This document shows, one piece after another, positions 55,370-63,437 of a stretch of 64,000 nucleotides of DNA. The stretch covers positions 24,763 through 88,762 of the forward strand of contig CACYYN010000014.1 in NCBI GenBank assembly GCA_902778665.1. Direction: 5' to 3'. Under the pieces are notes generated by a model. That model did no database searches. It saw only the letters and a list, made by a program, of their open reading frames with translations, and was not told the origin of the DNA. Position 1 is the stretch's first letter; each line of letters starts with the position of its first letter. Made by a program: the position numbers and the translations under genes. Origin of the DNA: Oscillospiraceae bacterium (GTDB lineage Bacteria > Bacillota > Clostridia > Oscillospirales > Oscillospiraceae).

Positions 55370-56745
55370 TCTTCTGCATTTTCGGCAGAGCGCGCGACGG
55401 CAAGCATAATCGCACACTCCATACGCTTACGAAAGAGTTCGCATCCGGTTTCATATACGCCTGTAATACTACCCGTGGCATGGTAAGCGTTGGCGGCACA
55501 TCCGCCGGAGCAATACAGCCTTGCCCAACAGTCACGGCACTCCGGCTTAGCATAGACATTACAGGATGCAAATTGCCCCTGAACCTCCGGGTTGTTCAAC
55601 CCATGCCAGATATCCCCCAGCTTGAAGTGTTCATCACCCACAAACTGATGGCACGGATACAGGTCCCCCCAAGGCGTCACAGCCATATATTCCGTGCCCG
55701 ATCCGCATCCGGAAATCCGTTTATAAATACAGGGGCCTCCTCTGAGATCAATCATATAATGGTAGAAGGTGAAGGGCATTCCTTCCCGATCCCGCTCCAA
55801 CATAAGCTCAGCCAGCTTTTCATACTGCTCCAGAACGATCTTTTTGTCCTCTTCCGTAAGGGCTGCAGGATCATCAGGCGCACATACAACCGGCTCCATG
55901 CTCAGCTCTGTAAATCCGAGATCCAGCATTTGACGGATGTCATTGAGAAAATCCGGATTATAATGGGTAAAAGTACCGCGCATATAATAATTTTTTCCGC
56001 CACGTGCCTCAACCAGCTTCTGGAATTTTGGCACGATTCTCTCCCAGCTGCCGTTGCCGGCATAGTCCACGCGATACCGATCATGCACTTCCTTCCGCCC
56101 GTCCAGACTCAGAACCACGTTGCTCATCTCACGGTTGGCAAAGTCAATCACATCATCGTCTATCAGCATACCGTTGGTCGTCAGGGTGAAGCGGAAGTTT
56201 TTTCCTGCCGTTTTTTCGATAGAGCGGGCGTAGGCCACCAGATCCTTCACCACCTGAAAGTTCATCAGCGGTTCCCCGCCGAAAAAGTCCACTTCCAGAT
56301 TATGCCGGCTTCCGGAGTGCTCTACCAGAAAATCCAGTGCCTGCTTTCCAACCTCGAAGCTCATCACTGCCCGTTCACCGTTATATTTGCCCTGGCTTGC
56401 GAAGCAGTAGGCACAGTTCAGGTTGCATGTATGGGCAACATGCAGGCAGAGTGCTTTAATCACGCCTGCGCTTTTCTCTTTCAGCTTTCCGGCCATTGGC
56501 TCAAAAACATCCGGTGTAAAGAGCTGGCCATCTTCCCGCAGGGCGTTGATCTGTCCGTAGCATTCCTGCAGTTCTTCTCTCGGAACCTGCGGATACTTCT
56601 TCTGCATTGCATTGAGAAGCTCAGTCTCGGAACTCTGCTCAAACTGCCCGATCATATCGTAGGCGAGTTCGTCCACGGCATGCACGGCTCCGGAGCAAAC
56701 GTCCAGAACGATATTGTATCCCCCAAGCTGATAGCAATGAATCAT
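55366..56745 (-). CDS. scfB: SCIFF peptide radical-SAM thioether maturase
   Basis: 459 residues. An N-terminal peptide-binding region (RRE-like, to ~95), radical SAM CxxxCxxC in CNLNCAYC (about 107-114), FFGGEPLMNF, and a SPASM C-terminal domain with auxiliary cluster cysteines (ISGCGSG, YPCHQF, CRDCWARLYCSGGC). Installs Cys-to-alpha-carbon thioether links in the SCIFF peptide encoded just upstream. RBS GAAAGGAC. A strong hairpin separates it from the peptide gene. Confidence 0.96.
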   Translation of the reverse strand: MIHCYQLGGYNIVLDVCSGAVHAVDELAYDMIGQFEQSSETELLNAMQKKYPQVPREELQECYGQINALREDGQLFTPDVFEPMAGKLKEKSAGVIKALCLHVAHTCNLNCAYCFASQGKYNGERAVMSFEVGKQALDFLVEHSGSRHNLEVDFFGGEPLMNFQVVKDLVAYARSIEKTAGKNFRFTLTTNGMLIDDDVIDFANREMSNVVLSLDGRKEVHDRYRVDYAGNGSWERIVPKFQKLVEARGGKNYYMRGTFTHYNPDFLNDIRQMLDLGFTELSMEPVVCAPDDPAALTEEDKKIVLEQYEKLAELMLERDREGMPFTFYHYMIDLRGGPCIYKRISGCGSGTEYMAVTPWGDLYPCHQFVGDEHFKLGDIWHGLNNPEVQGQFASCNVYAKPECRDCWARLYCSGGCAANAYHATGSITGVYETGCELFRKRMECAIMLAVARSAENAEE

Positions 56746-56785
56746 AATAGTGTCCTTTCGAAATCTGATGTGAATCGTAAGAAAA

Positions 56786-56807
56786 AATGCCGCCCGCAGG
56801 CGGCATT
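56786..56807 (-). terminator. Terminator/attenuator between scfA and scfB
   Basis: Perfect 9-bp stem AATGCCGCC / GGCGGCATT with loop (56786-56807), followed on the minus strand by TTTTCTT. It would stop most transcripts after the peptide gene and let a minority reach the maturase. Confidence 0.8.
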
Positions 56808-56821
56808 CAGCTTTGCAAAGA

Positions 56822-56983
56822 TTACTTGTTTTCCTTCACGCTGTTTGTGTTTTCGCACTTCTGATTTGCAATACCGCAACTTGTCTTGCAGGCAGACTGG
56901 CAGGAAGTCTGGCATTCCCCGCATCCGCCTTTGGCAGCGCTCTCACAAAGATTCCGCGTTTTCAGGGTAACAATATGCTTCAT
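56822..56983 (-). CDS. scfA: SCIFF precursor peptide
   Basis: 53 residues, too short for many gene callers. It opens MKHIVTLKTRN and has the SCIFF core CGECQTSCQSACKTSCG followed by NQKC: eight cysteines in total, six of them in the conserved spacing. GGAGG lies before the ATG, and promoter TTGACT-17-TATAAA is upstream. Target of the adjacent thioether maturase. The mature product and its role are not established in any species; this copy's C-terminal tail (NTNSVKENK) is longer than the usual core. Confidence 0.95.
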   Translation of the reverse strand: MKHIVTLKTRNLCESAAKGGCGECQTSCQSACKTSCGIANQKCENTNSVKENK

Positions 56984-57012
56984 GGTAAAACCTCCGAGTA
57001 GATTTATAAATA

Positions 57013-57041
57013 TTTATACCACACTTCCTGCTTCAAGTCAA
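57013..57041 (-). promoter_or_regulatory. Promoter of the scfA-scfB operon
   Basis: Minus strand TTGACT (57041-57036), 17 bases, TATAAA (57018-57013). Confidence 0.8.
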
Positions 57042-57077
57042 TAAGCCTTTCCTCCGTTTTCCTTCCGCGGAAAGATC

Positions 57078-57106
57078 TTTACCGCTCTCGGAATGAATGC
57101 TATAAT
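57078..57106 (+). promoter_or_regulatory. Promoter of the Nif11-like gene and CorA gene
   Basis: TTTACC, 17 bases, TATAAT, about 20 bases before the CGGAGGT ribosome binding site. Confidence 0.7.
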
Positions 57107-57138
57107 CATACCTACAAACAAAACCGGAGGTCAAACCA

Positions 57139-57465
57139 ATGTCGAACACCGAGAAGTTTTTTTCTCTTTATAACTCAGATTCCGAGGTTCGCGGCAAAGT
57201 TGCAAGAGCTCTTGAACTTTATCCCGGAAGCCTTGAGATCCGTGAAGCCGTAGTTGAGGACGTTCTGCTTCCGATCGCCGCAGAGTACGGTCTCCCCTTC
57301 ACCCTGCAGGATCTGCGCACCTACGAAACGGAAAAGAAGCTTCAGAACAGAAAACCGGATATAGCCGCTCAAGAAGGTGATCCGATTGAGGACCCGGAAG
57401 AATACTGGCTGCTGGATCGGGGCTGGGAATGGGTACCTGATGAGGCACAGAACGGAGAGATCTGA
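57139..57465 (+). CDS. Nif11-like small protein
   Basis: 108 residues. Residues 1-65 (FFSLYNSDSEVRGKV, then LPIAAEYGLPFTLQDL) follow the pattern of the Nif11 domain: helix, D-x-x-(L/V)-R, and GxxFTxxDL. The last ~45 residues are acidic with a Trp/Tyr-rich end (EYWLLDRGWEWVP) that fits no known domain. No leader-type GG or Cys core, so a modified peptide precursor is not shown; a regulator or adaptor is as likely. Stop abuts the CorA start, so it is co-translated. Confidence 0.75.
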   Translation: MSNTEKFFSLYNSDSEVRGKVARALELYPGSLEIREAVVEDVLLPIAAEYGLPFTLQDLRTYETEKKLQNRKPDIAAQEGDPIEDPEEYWLLDRGWEWVPDEAQNGEI

Positions 57466-58371
57466 ATGTACTATTCCATTCAAGAAACGCTGAAGATAAG
57501 CGAAAAGCTTCCCCCGTCCCCGTATGTTGCCGTGATGACAGTAGACGAGTGGCAGCGTGAAAAGGACAGTTTTGATATGGGCATCGACCTTGATATGAAC
57601 CTGTCGGAAATCTACGGGACAAAGGCAGAAGTGAACTACGATTCCCTCACCGGGACCTTTTCCATCCCGGACCGCAATGATCTTTCAAAAGATTACCACG
57701 AATTCGCGTTCGCGCTGGACGAGAAGGGCATTGTCTTTATAGACGACAGCGGGTATGCAAATGGCCTGATCGAATTCATCCGGAGGACAAAACGCTGGAG
57801 AGCTCCCAGCATTGAGCGCTTTCTCTATGACTTTCTGGAACAGGTTGTAAAAAGCGATCTCCGGCTGATGGAACGCTTTGAACGGGAGCTGGATGATCAG
57901 GAAGGGCTGATTCTCAGTGAAACGAGCCCTGACTGCATGAGTCTCGTCAACCGGATCCGGGGCGATGTCCGTGATCTGCGCGTTCATTACGCCCAGCTGA
58001 TCGACTTCAGCCAGGAGCTGGAAGAGAACGAAAACGGCTTTTTCTCCGATGAGAATATCCGTTATTTTCATATGTTTACCAACCGTGTGGAACGGCTTTA
58101 TAATCTTGCCTCCTACCTGCGTGATTATACCGAACAACTTGGCGACATCTATCATCTTCAGCTGGAGGCAAAGCAGAACCGGATCATGACCGTGCTGACG
58201 GTTGTCTCTACCATCTTCATGCCTCTCACACTGATCACCGGATGGTTTGGGATGAACTTCCGCTATATGCCGGAGTTGGAAAGCCCGTGGGCTTATCCGA
58301 TTGTTATTGTAGTTTCGGTGCTCATCATCGTCTTCAGCCTGATCTATTTCCGCAAGAAAAAACTGCTTTGA
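57466..58371 (+). CDS. CorA-family divalent cation transporter
   Basis: 301 residues. Large cytoplasmic N-terminal domain (to ~245) with the long coiled helix, then two C-terminal spans with the selectivity motif GMN in GWFGMNF and a basic tail (YFRKKKLL). Transports Mg2+ (or Co2+/Ni2+/Zn2+ in relatives). Starts directly after the stop of the Nif11-like gene and has no separate promoter. Confidence 0.93.
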   Translation: MYYSIQETLKISEKLPPSPYVAVMTVDEWQREKDSFDMGIDLDMNLSEIYGTKAEVNYDSLTGTFSIPDRNDLSKDYHEFAFALDEKGIVFIDDSGYANGLIEFIRRTKRWRAPSIERFLYDFLEQVVKSDLRLMERFERELDDQEGLILSETSPDCMSLVNRIRGDVRDLRVHYAQLIDFSQELEENENGFFSDENIRYFHMFTNRVERLYNLASYLRDYTEQLGDIYHLQLEAKQNRIMTVLTVVSTIFMPLTLITGWFGMNFRYMPELESPWAYPIVIVVSVLIIVFSLIYFRKKKLL

Positions 58372-58440
58372 TCATCCGCCGGGAAGCCCGAAAAATTGCT
58401 GGAAAACGCCCGGTTTTCAGCGGTTTTCCTGTATTTCCGC

Positions 58441-58469
58441 TTGTATGGCAGCAGATTTCATAGTATAAT
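58441..58469 (+). promoter_or_regulatory. Promoter of the phosphoglucomutase gene
   Basis: TTGTAT, 17 bases, TATAAT, 43 bases before the GAAGGAG site. Confidence 0.7.
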
Positions 58470-58527
58470 ACCGGCAGATAATCCATTTTGGTCCCGCGAA
58501 AAAGAAAAACATGAAGGAGTAATCAAA

Positions 58528-60210
58528 ATGATCAGAGAAGAATATGAACGCTGGCTTGCCCATGACCTGGAAGATCCGGATCTTCTCCCCGAACTGTTAA
58601 GAATTAAAGACAGTGAAGATGAGATCAACGACCGCTTTGCCGTATCCCTGAAATTCGGCACAGCCGGCCTTCGCGGCACACTTGGTGCCGGGACAAACCG
58701 TATGAACATCTGGGTCGTCCGCCAGGCAACGCAGGGTCTTGCCAACTGGGTGCTGACCCAGGGAGGCAGTCAGACCGTTGCCATCTCCTATGACAGCCGC
58801 CTGAAGAGCGATGTTTTTTCCAAGGAAGCTGCCGGCGTGCTGGCTGCTAACGGCATTCATGTCAGAATCTATGATTCTCTGATGCCCGTTCCCGCTCTCT
58901 CCTTTGCTACAAGATATTATCAGTGCAATGCCGGCATCATGGTAACTGCCTCTCACAACCCGGCAAAATATAACGGTTATAAAGCTTACGGTCCCGATGG
59001 CTGCCAGATGACAGACGACGCAGCCGCCATTGTTTACAGCGAAATCCAGAAGACCGATGTGCTGACCGGAGCCAAACGTATGTCCTTTGCGGAAGGCGTA
59101 GAGAAGGGACTCATCCGGTTTGTCGGCGATGACTGCAAAAAGGCTTTTTATGAAGCCATTGAAGCCCGCCAGGTTCGCCCCGGCCTTGCCAAAACGGCCG
59201 GCCTCAAGCTGGTATACTCTCCTCTCAACGGCACCGGTCTTGTCCCGGTGACGAAAGTTCTGCATGATATGGGCATTACCGACATCACCATTGTCCCCGA
59301 GCAGGAATATCCCAATGGCTATTTCACCACCTGCCCTTATCCGAACCCGGAGATCTTCGAGGCTCTGAAATACGGGCTGGAACTGGCGAAGGATGTGGAT
59401 GCCGATCTCATGCTGGCCACCGACCCGGATGCCGACCGCGTCGGCATTGCCATGCGCTGCCCGGACGGAAGCTATGAGCTTGTCTCCGGCAACGAGATGG
59501 GTGTTCTGCTTCTGGACTATATCTGCGCCGGCAGAATTGAAAAAGGCACCATGCCCGAAAATCCGGTAGCGGTCATGTCTATTGTGTCCACCCCGCTGGC
59601 AGATGCCGTGGCGGCGCATTACGGTGTGGAGCTTCGGCATGTGCTTACGGGCTTCAAGTGGATCGGCGATCAGATTGCCCGCCTGGAAGCCGACGGAGAG
59701 GTAGACCGCTTTATCTTCGGTTTTGAGGAGAGCTACGGATATCTCGCCGGCCCCTACGTGCGTGACAAGGACGCTGTCATTGCATCCATGCTGATCTGCG
59801 AGATGGCAGCTTACTACCGGAGCATCGGCTCCTCCATCAAGCAGCGTCTGGAGGAGATCTATGCCCAGTACGGCAGATATCTCAACAAGGTTGACTCCTT
59901 CGAATTCCCCGGTCTCTCCGGTATGGACAAGATGGCAGGCATCATGAAGGGTCTTCGTGAAAATGCCCCGGCAGACTTTGCCGGCATCGCCGTAACAAGT
60001 GTAACAGACTATGCAAAGCCTGAAGAGACAGGGCTTCCGAAGGCAAACGTACTTCTCTATCGTCTGGAAGACGGTTCAACCGTGATTGTCCGTCCCTCCG
60101 GCACAGAGCCGAAAATTAAAACCTACTTCACGACAAAGGGTGAAAACCTCGCGCTTGCCCAGGCAAAGAAGGACGCGCTTGCCGAAGCCTGCAAGCCGAT
60201 TCTTTCCTGA
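58528..60210 (+). CDS. pgcA: Phospho-sugar mutase (phosphoglucomutase/phosphomannomutase)
   Basis: 560 residues, alpha-D-phosphohexomutase. GTAGLRG, catalytic Ser in TASHNPAKYNGYK, metal-loop DPDADRVG, sugar loop FGFEESYGY and phosphate loop RPSGTEPKIK. Interconverts glucose-1-P and glucose-6-P (PgcA-type, length as in B. subtilis), feeding UDP-glucose and glycogen metabolism. Start set at MIREEYERW, 8 bases after GAAGGAG; the longer frame reads through the promoter. Confidence 0.96.
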   Translation: MIREEYERWLAHDLEDPDLLPELLRIKDSEDEINDRFAVSLKFGTAGLRGTLGAGTNRMNIWVVRQATQGLANWVLTQGGSQTVAISYDSRLKSDVFSKEAAGVLAANGIHVRIYDSLMPVPALSFATRYYQCNAGIMVTASHNPAKYNGYKAYGPDGCQMTDDAAAIVYSEIQKTDVLTGAKRMSFAEGVEKGLIRFVGDDCKKAFYEAIEARQVRPGLAKTAGLKLVYSPLNGTGLVPVTKVLHDMGITDITIVPEQEYPNGYFTTCPYPNPEIFEALKYGLELAKDVDADLMLATDPDADRVGIAMRCPDGSYELVSGNEMGVLLLDYICAGRIEKGTMPENPVAVMSIVSTPLADAVAAHYGVELRHVLTGFKWIGDQIARLEADGEVDRFIFGFEESYGYLAGPYVRDKDAVIASMLICEMAAYYRSIGSSIKQRLEEIYAQYGRYLNKVDSFEFPGLSGMDKMAGIMKGLRENAPADFAGIAVTSVTDYAKPEETGLPKANVLLYRLEDGSTVIVRPSGTEPKIKTYFTTKGENLALAQAKKDALAEACKPILS

Positions 60211-60240
60211 TAGGGCAAGTATAAAACCTCATATTACGAC

Positions 60241-60273
60241 AAAACGCCTGCACGGGAAATGTGCAGGCGTTTT
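60241..60273. terminator. Bidirectional terminator after phosphoglucomutase
   Basis: Stem AAAACGCCTGCAC / GTGCAGGCGTTTT with a 7-base loop. The leftward response regulator ends at 60317 and could share it. Confidence 0.9.
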
Positions 60274-60316
60274 GCGCGTTGAGGAAATGAAAGGAGAAAA
60301 GAGAACATTTTCTGAT

Positions 60317-60985
60317 TTAAGAATCGGGTTCAATCATGCGATAACCTACCCCGACTTCTGTGAAAATATACTTTGGGTCCGCAGGATTCTTTTCAATTTT
60401 TCGGCGGATATTGGCCATATTCACCCGCAGAATCTGGTTGCTGCCATGACTCTGGGGCCCCCAGAGTTCCTTCAGAATGAAATCATAGGTCAGAACTTTT
60501 CCGGCACAGCGGCTGAGCAGTGCAACTATCTTAAATTCATTCTGGGTAAGCCTGCAGTTTTCACCACCTACGGTTACCATATGCTTATCATAGTCTACCG
60601 TCAGATCACCGGAGATAAATTTTCTGCTGCTGGCCATAATTCCGGCCGTTCTGGTATGGCGTATAGCCACCCGTACGCGGGCAAGGAGTTCCGCCGCTGA
60701 AAACGGTTTTGTGATGTAATCATCCGCTCCTTTGTCAAGGGCCTCCACCTTGTCTCTCTCCAGCGTTCGGGCTGAGACAACAATGATCGGCAGCTGCGTC
60801 CATTGGCGCACAGCTTCAATAATACTGATTCCGTCAACATCCGGCAATCCGAGATCAAGCACCACAAGATCCGGACAGTGGGAACTGATCATGGAAAAGG
60901 CTTCAGCCCCGGTATGTGCCAGAATCACATCATATCCATTTCCGGTAAGAATTGTTTTGATAAAGCCGGAAATGCTTTTTTTCAT
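60317..60985 (-). CDS. OmpR/KdpE-type response regulator, 5' end frameshifted
   Basis: 222 residues as read: receiver domain with phospho-Asp in VVLDLGLPDVDG and the KP loop (YITKPFSAAE), and an OmpR winged helix (LTQNEFKIVALL...VGYRM). The start of the receiver is missing: from ATG 61019 (overlapping the kinase stop) the frame reads ILIVEDE, then breaks in an A7 run at 60976-60982; one A fewer would continue as KSISGFIK. Read from 60985, the protein lacks the acidic Mg2+ pocket. Kinase partner at 61003. KdpE-like. Confidence 0.88.
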   Translation of the reverse strand: MKKSISGFIKTILTGNGYDVILAHTGAEAFSMISSHCPDLVVLDLGLPDVDGISIIEAVRQWTQLPIIVVSARTLERDKVEALDKGADDYITKPFSAAELLARVRVAIRHTRTAGIMASSRKFISGDLTVDYDKHMVTVGGENCRLTQNEFKIVALLSRCAGKVLTYDFILKELWGPQSHGSNQILRVNMANIRRKIEKNPADPKYIFTEVGVGYRMIEPDS

Positions 60986-61019
60986 CTTCTACAATCAGTA
61001 TTTTATCCCGGATATTCAT
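60986..61019 (-). other. Displaced N-terminus of the response regulator
   Basis: From 61019 the minus strand encodes MNIRDKILIVEDE, the standard opening of a KdpE-type receiver with its acidic pair. It overlaps the stop of the sensor kinase by 17 bases, the usual coupling in such pairs. Confidence 0.8.
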
Positions 61020-62094
61020 CTTTTTTCGTCTCTTTCTGAATGGTAAAACTGAATTCCGCTCCGCCGTGGGGCAGGTTTTGCGCAGAAATCACACCGCCGT
61101 GGGCATCCACAATTGTTTTGCACACCTGCAAACCGATACCCATAAACCGATTGCTGTCGCTGCCATTTTCCCCATCAAACTGGAGCGTACCGTCAAACAG
61201 GCGTTTTAGGATCTTCCGTTCGATTCCCTTTCCGTTATCTGCAATTCTGATCAGGACATAATCTCCCCTGTCTTCCGCAGAGATGAAAATATGGTTTGTT
61301 GTAACACCGTGAACGACCGAATTATCCATGATGTTCAGCACAACCTGCTCAATCAGCATCGGGTCCATCGGCAGGATAATAATGTCATCCGGTACCGAAA
61401 CGGAAACCTGAATGTCCGGGTTTCGTTTTTTAAAGCTGAGCACAGCTTCACTCAATACTTCTTCCAGCACTTCATCCGTCTTTGTGATGGTATCCGTCCC
61501 GCTGATCCGGGTGATGGAGAGAAGATTTTCCACCATACGATAGAGCCACTGGGCATCATCTCTGGCATTGGTCAAAAGCTCGGTCTTCTCATTTTCCGTC
61601 AAAGATCCGTTATCTTCCAGGATTGCTGAAACAGACCCGCTGATCGCAGTCAGCGGTGTTCGGAGGTCATGGGATACACTCCGCAGCAGATTTGCACGGG
61701 TCTTTTCCCGCTCTGCCTCCAGGCGGAGCTTCTGCTGCTCTTTCAATCTTGATGCAAGTGCTGAAGACGCAACCCCTACGGCAAGCATGGTAATAAATGT
61801 AAGTGGGTAGCCGTAAACGGAAAAATCCAGCTTCATATAGGGATAGGTAAATGCCCAGTTAACAGCAAATACACTGGCCACCGCTGCAAGTGTTCCGTAA
61901 AAATACCCATCTGTCAGCATGGAGATGATCAGCACCATCAGCACAAAAATCATCGGCACATGAACGTCTGACGTGCTGACCGCCTGCAGCAGCCGACAGA
62001 TCACGGACCCCGCTGCCATCCCGAGCAGGAAAACAATCCATCCCTTCCAGGACAGCGGAAAATACTCTTTCAATTTCATCCCTATATTCTTCAT
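61003..62094 (-). CDS. KdpD-like sensor histidine kinase, short form
   Basis: 363 residues: four membrane spans of the KdpD/DUF4118 type (about 15-110), HisKA with phospho-accepting His142 in SVSHDLRTPLT, and an HATPase domain with NIMDNSVVHG (N box), DNGKGIE, and GIGLQVCK. It lacks the N-terminal KdpD/UspA-like domain of full KdpD proteins, so potassium sensing is not shown. No kdpFABC genes are nearby. Operon with the response regulator. Confidence 0.92.
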   Translation of the reverse strand: MKNIGMKLKEYFPLSWKGWIVFLLGMAAGSVICRLLQAVSTSDVHVPMIFVLMVLIISMLTDGYFYGTLAAVASVFAVNWAFTYPYMKLDFSVYGYPLTFITMLAVGVASSALASRLKEQQKLRLEAEREKTRANLLRSVSHDLRTPLTAISGSVSAILEDNGSLTENEKTELLTNARDDAQWLYRMVENLLSITRISGTDTITKTDEVLEEVLSEAVLSFKKRNPDIQVSVSVPDDIIILPMDPMLIEQVVLNIMDNSVVHGVTTNHIFISAEDRGDYVLIRIADNGKGIERKILKRLFDGTLQFDGENGSDSNRFMGIGLQVCKTIVDAHGGVISAQNLPHGGAEFSFTIQKETKKDEYPG

Positions 62095-62105
62095 ACAGTT
62101 ATCTT

Positions 62106-62135
62106 ATCATAATTTGTTGTTAAGGTGCTGTTAAG
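62106..62135 (-). promoter_or_regulatory. Promoter with two TTAACA direct repeats upstream of the kinase gene
   Basis: Minus strand: TTAACA (62134-62129), 17 bases, TATGAT (62111-62106). The heptamer CTTAACA occurs twice with 11-bp period (62135-62129 and 62124-62118), the layout of an OmpR/PhoP-family binding site. Overlap with the -35 suggests autoregulation by the encoded regulator. Confidence 0.6.
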
Positions 62136-62167
62136 ATTTTTATGCTCATGAATCGTTATAATGTAAA

Positions 62168-62198
62168 AAACGTTTCCGGGGTTCTTCCGGAAACGTTT
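62168..62198 (-). terminator. Terminator of the PH-domain gene
   Basis: Stem AAACGTTTCCGG / CCGGAAACGTTT, 7-base loop; followed on the minus strand by TTTACATT. It lies 20 bases after the stop. Confidence 0.8.
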
Positions 62199-62217
62199 CG
62201 AATTTTATTACTGTTTC

Positions 62218-62787
62218 TTATTTCTGATGCTTCTGAAGCTGCTCTTCAAAAATCTTTTTGAATTGTTCCGCTCGCGGTATCGCATAGAACACTGCCTGCT
62301 CACACACACCGGTGTCATCATTCATAAATACCGAGCCCGCTGCCATACTGCGCCATTTATGGCTTTTTTTCTTCACGGCGTCTACACCCACCAGGAGCGT
62401 CATATGGTCATCCTCATCTCTGCTGAAGAGATATTCCTGAATTGTCTCATACGGAACACTCCTCGTACTGTCGCTGATCCAGATCAGGCGTCTGTCGGTA
62501 ATATAATATCTCTGTCTTCTGAGCTTCCGTGCATCCAGAAATGTTCCGGATGCAATCAGGATGCCGAAGGCTGCTATGACAATCGGCAGGGCAGGCTTGA
62601 AGTTATCCAAAGGAATCGTCGCTGCGCAGTAAGCCACAATAAGGGCAATACATACAACCGCAGTAATCACCACTTTCATAATAAATGGCTTTTTATTTGT
62701 GTTGTCCAGTGTGATGAAATTCTCCGGCTTTCCCTCCCACAGAACTTTTTCTCCCTCTTCCAGGGCACTTTTCAGTTCATCATCCAT
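62218..62787 (-). CDS. Membrane protein with bacterial PH-like domain
   Basis: 189 residues: cytoplasmic N-terminus (LEEGEKVLWEGKP, typical of YdbT/bPH_2 proteins), two spans (about 34-80), then a PH-like domain (RYYITDRRLIWISD, VPYETIQEYLF). Function of these proteins is not established. RBS GGAGGAAG. Confidence 0.88.
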   Translation of the reverse strand: MDDELKSALEEGEKVLWEGKPENFITLDNTNKKPFIMKVVITAVVCIALIVAYCAATIPLDNFKPALPIVIAAFGILIASGTFLDARKLRRQRYYITDRRLIWISDSTRSVPYETIQEYLFSRDEDDHMTLLVGVDAVKKKSHKWRSMAAGSVFMNDDTGVCEQAVFYAIPRAEQFKKIFEEQLQKHQK

Positions 62788-63068
62788 GTTTCTTCCTCCA
62801 AGATTGGTATAGATTCCGGTGAGATTATTATACCATTCATGATGTTAAAGCAGTGCAAAGAAGGCTGTGTGCCTGTTCATCTGCTGTTAAGTATTTCATC
62901 AGAATTGTTTTGATTCTGCAAAGGGCTCGGTCGCAATCAAAGATTTTTTCATGTTATTTCTTTTATATACATTTAGCTTTCTCCTCTGTCTTTTTAGCGG
63001 ATACTTTACGGGGATGGATGGTAGAATAGCATGAATTTTATATAGCATACCATAGGAGGAAATTCATT

Positions 63069-63437
63069 ATGGATATGGTTCATATCTCTGTCGGTTCAGC
63101 CGCAATAGTTGTTATCATGGGCATGGCGGTTGTCTTTTTCGGTCTGATTTTACTGATGTGGGTCGTCCAGATTACGAGCAAAATAATGATCCGACAGCAG
63201 GAAAAAGCAGCTGCAGCAAAAGCAGCAGAACCTGCCTCGAAAGCAGCCGAGCAGGCAGTTGCGCCGGTTAAGAAGGAAGCAGCACCGGGAACTGCCGGTG
63301 AACTCAAGCTCTATGATACCGATCCTCGGGACGCTGCCATGATTATGGCCATCGTTGCCGACGCAACCGGCAAGCCTCTCAACGAGCTTCGCTTCAAGTC
63401 TATCCGTGAAGTAAAAGAAGGAGATGGTACAACTTGA
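63069..63437 (+). CDS. OadG-family sodium pump subunit
   Basis: 122 residues: one N-terminal span (IVVIMGMAVVFFGLILLMWVV), an Ala/Lys/Glu linker (about 45-80) and a short C-terminal domain. It matches the gamma subunit of oxaloacetate decarboxylase-type Na+ pumps; alpha and beta subunits are not in view. RBS AGGAGG. It overlaps the next gene (TTGA). The 281-base gap before it holds an A/T-rich stretch and no gene I can support. Confidence 0.8.
   Translation: MDMVHISVGSAAIVVIMGMAVVFFGLILLMWVVQITSKIMIRQQEKAAAAKAAEPASKAAEQAVAPVKKEAAPGTAGELKLYDTDPRDAAMIMAIVADATGKPLNELRFKSIREVKEGDGTT

Noticed and set aside
55327-56970. 547-codon open frame opposite the SCIFF maturase and peptide
   Set aside because: Antisense to two recognised genes, no RBS and no domain.
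58597-59640. 347-codon open frame opposite phosphoglucomutase
   Set aside because: Shadow; all conserved motifs are on the + strand.
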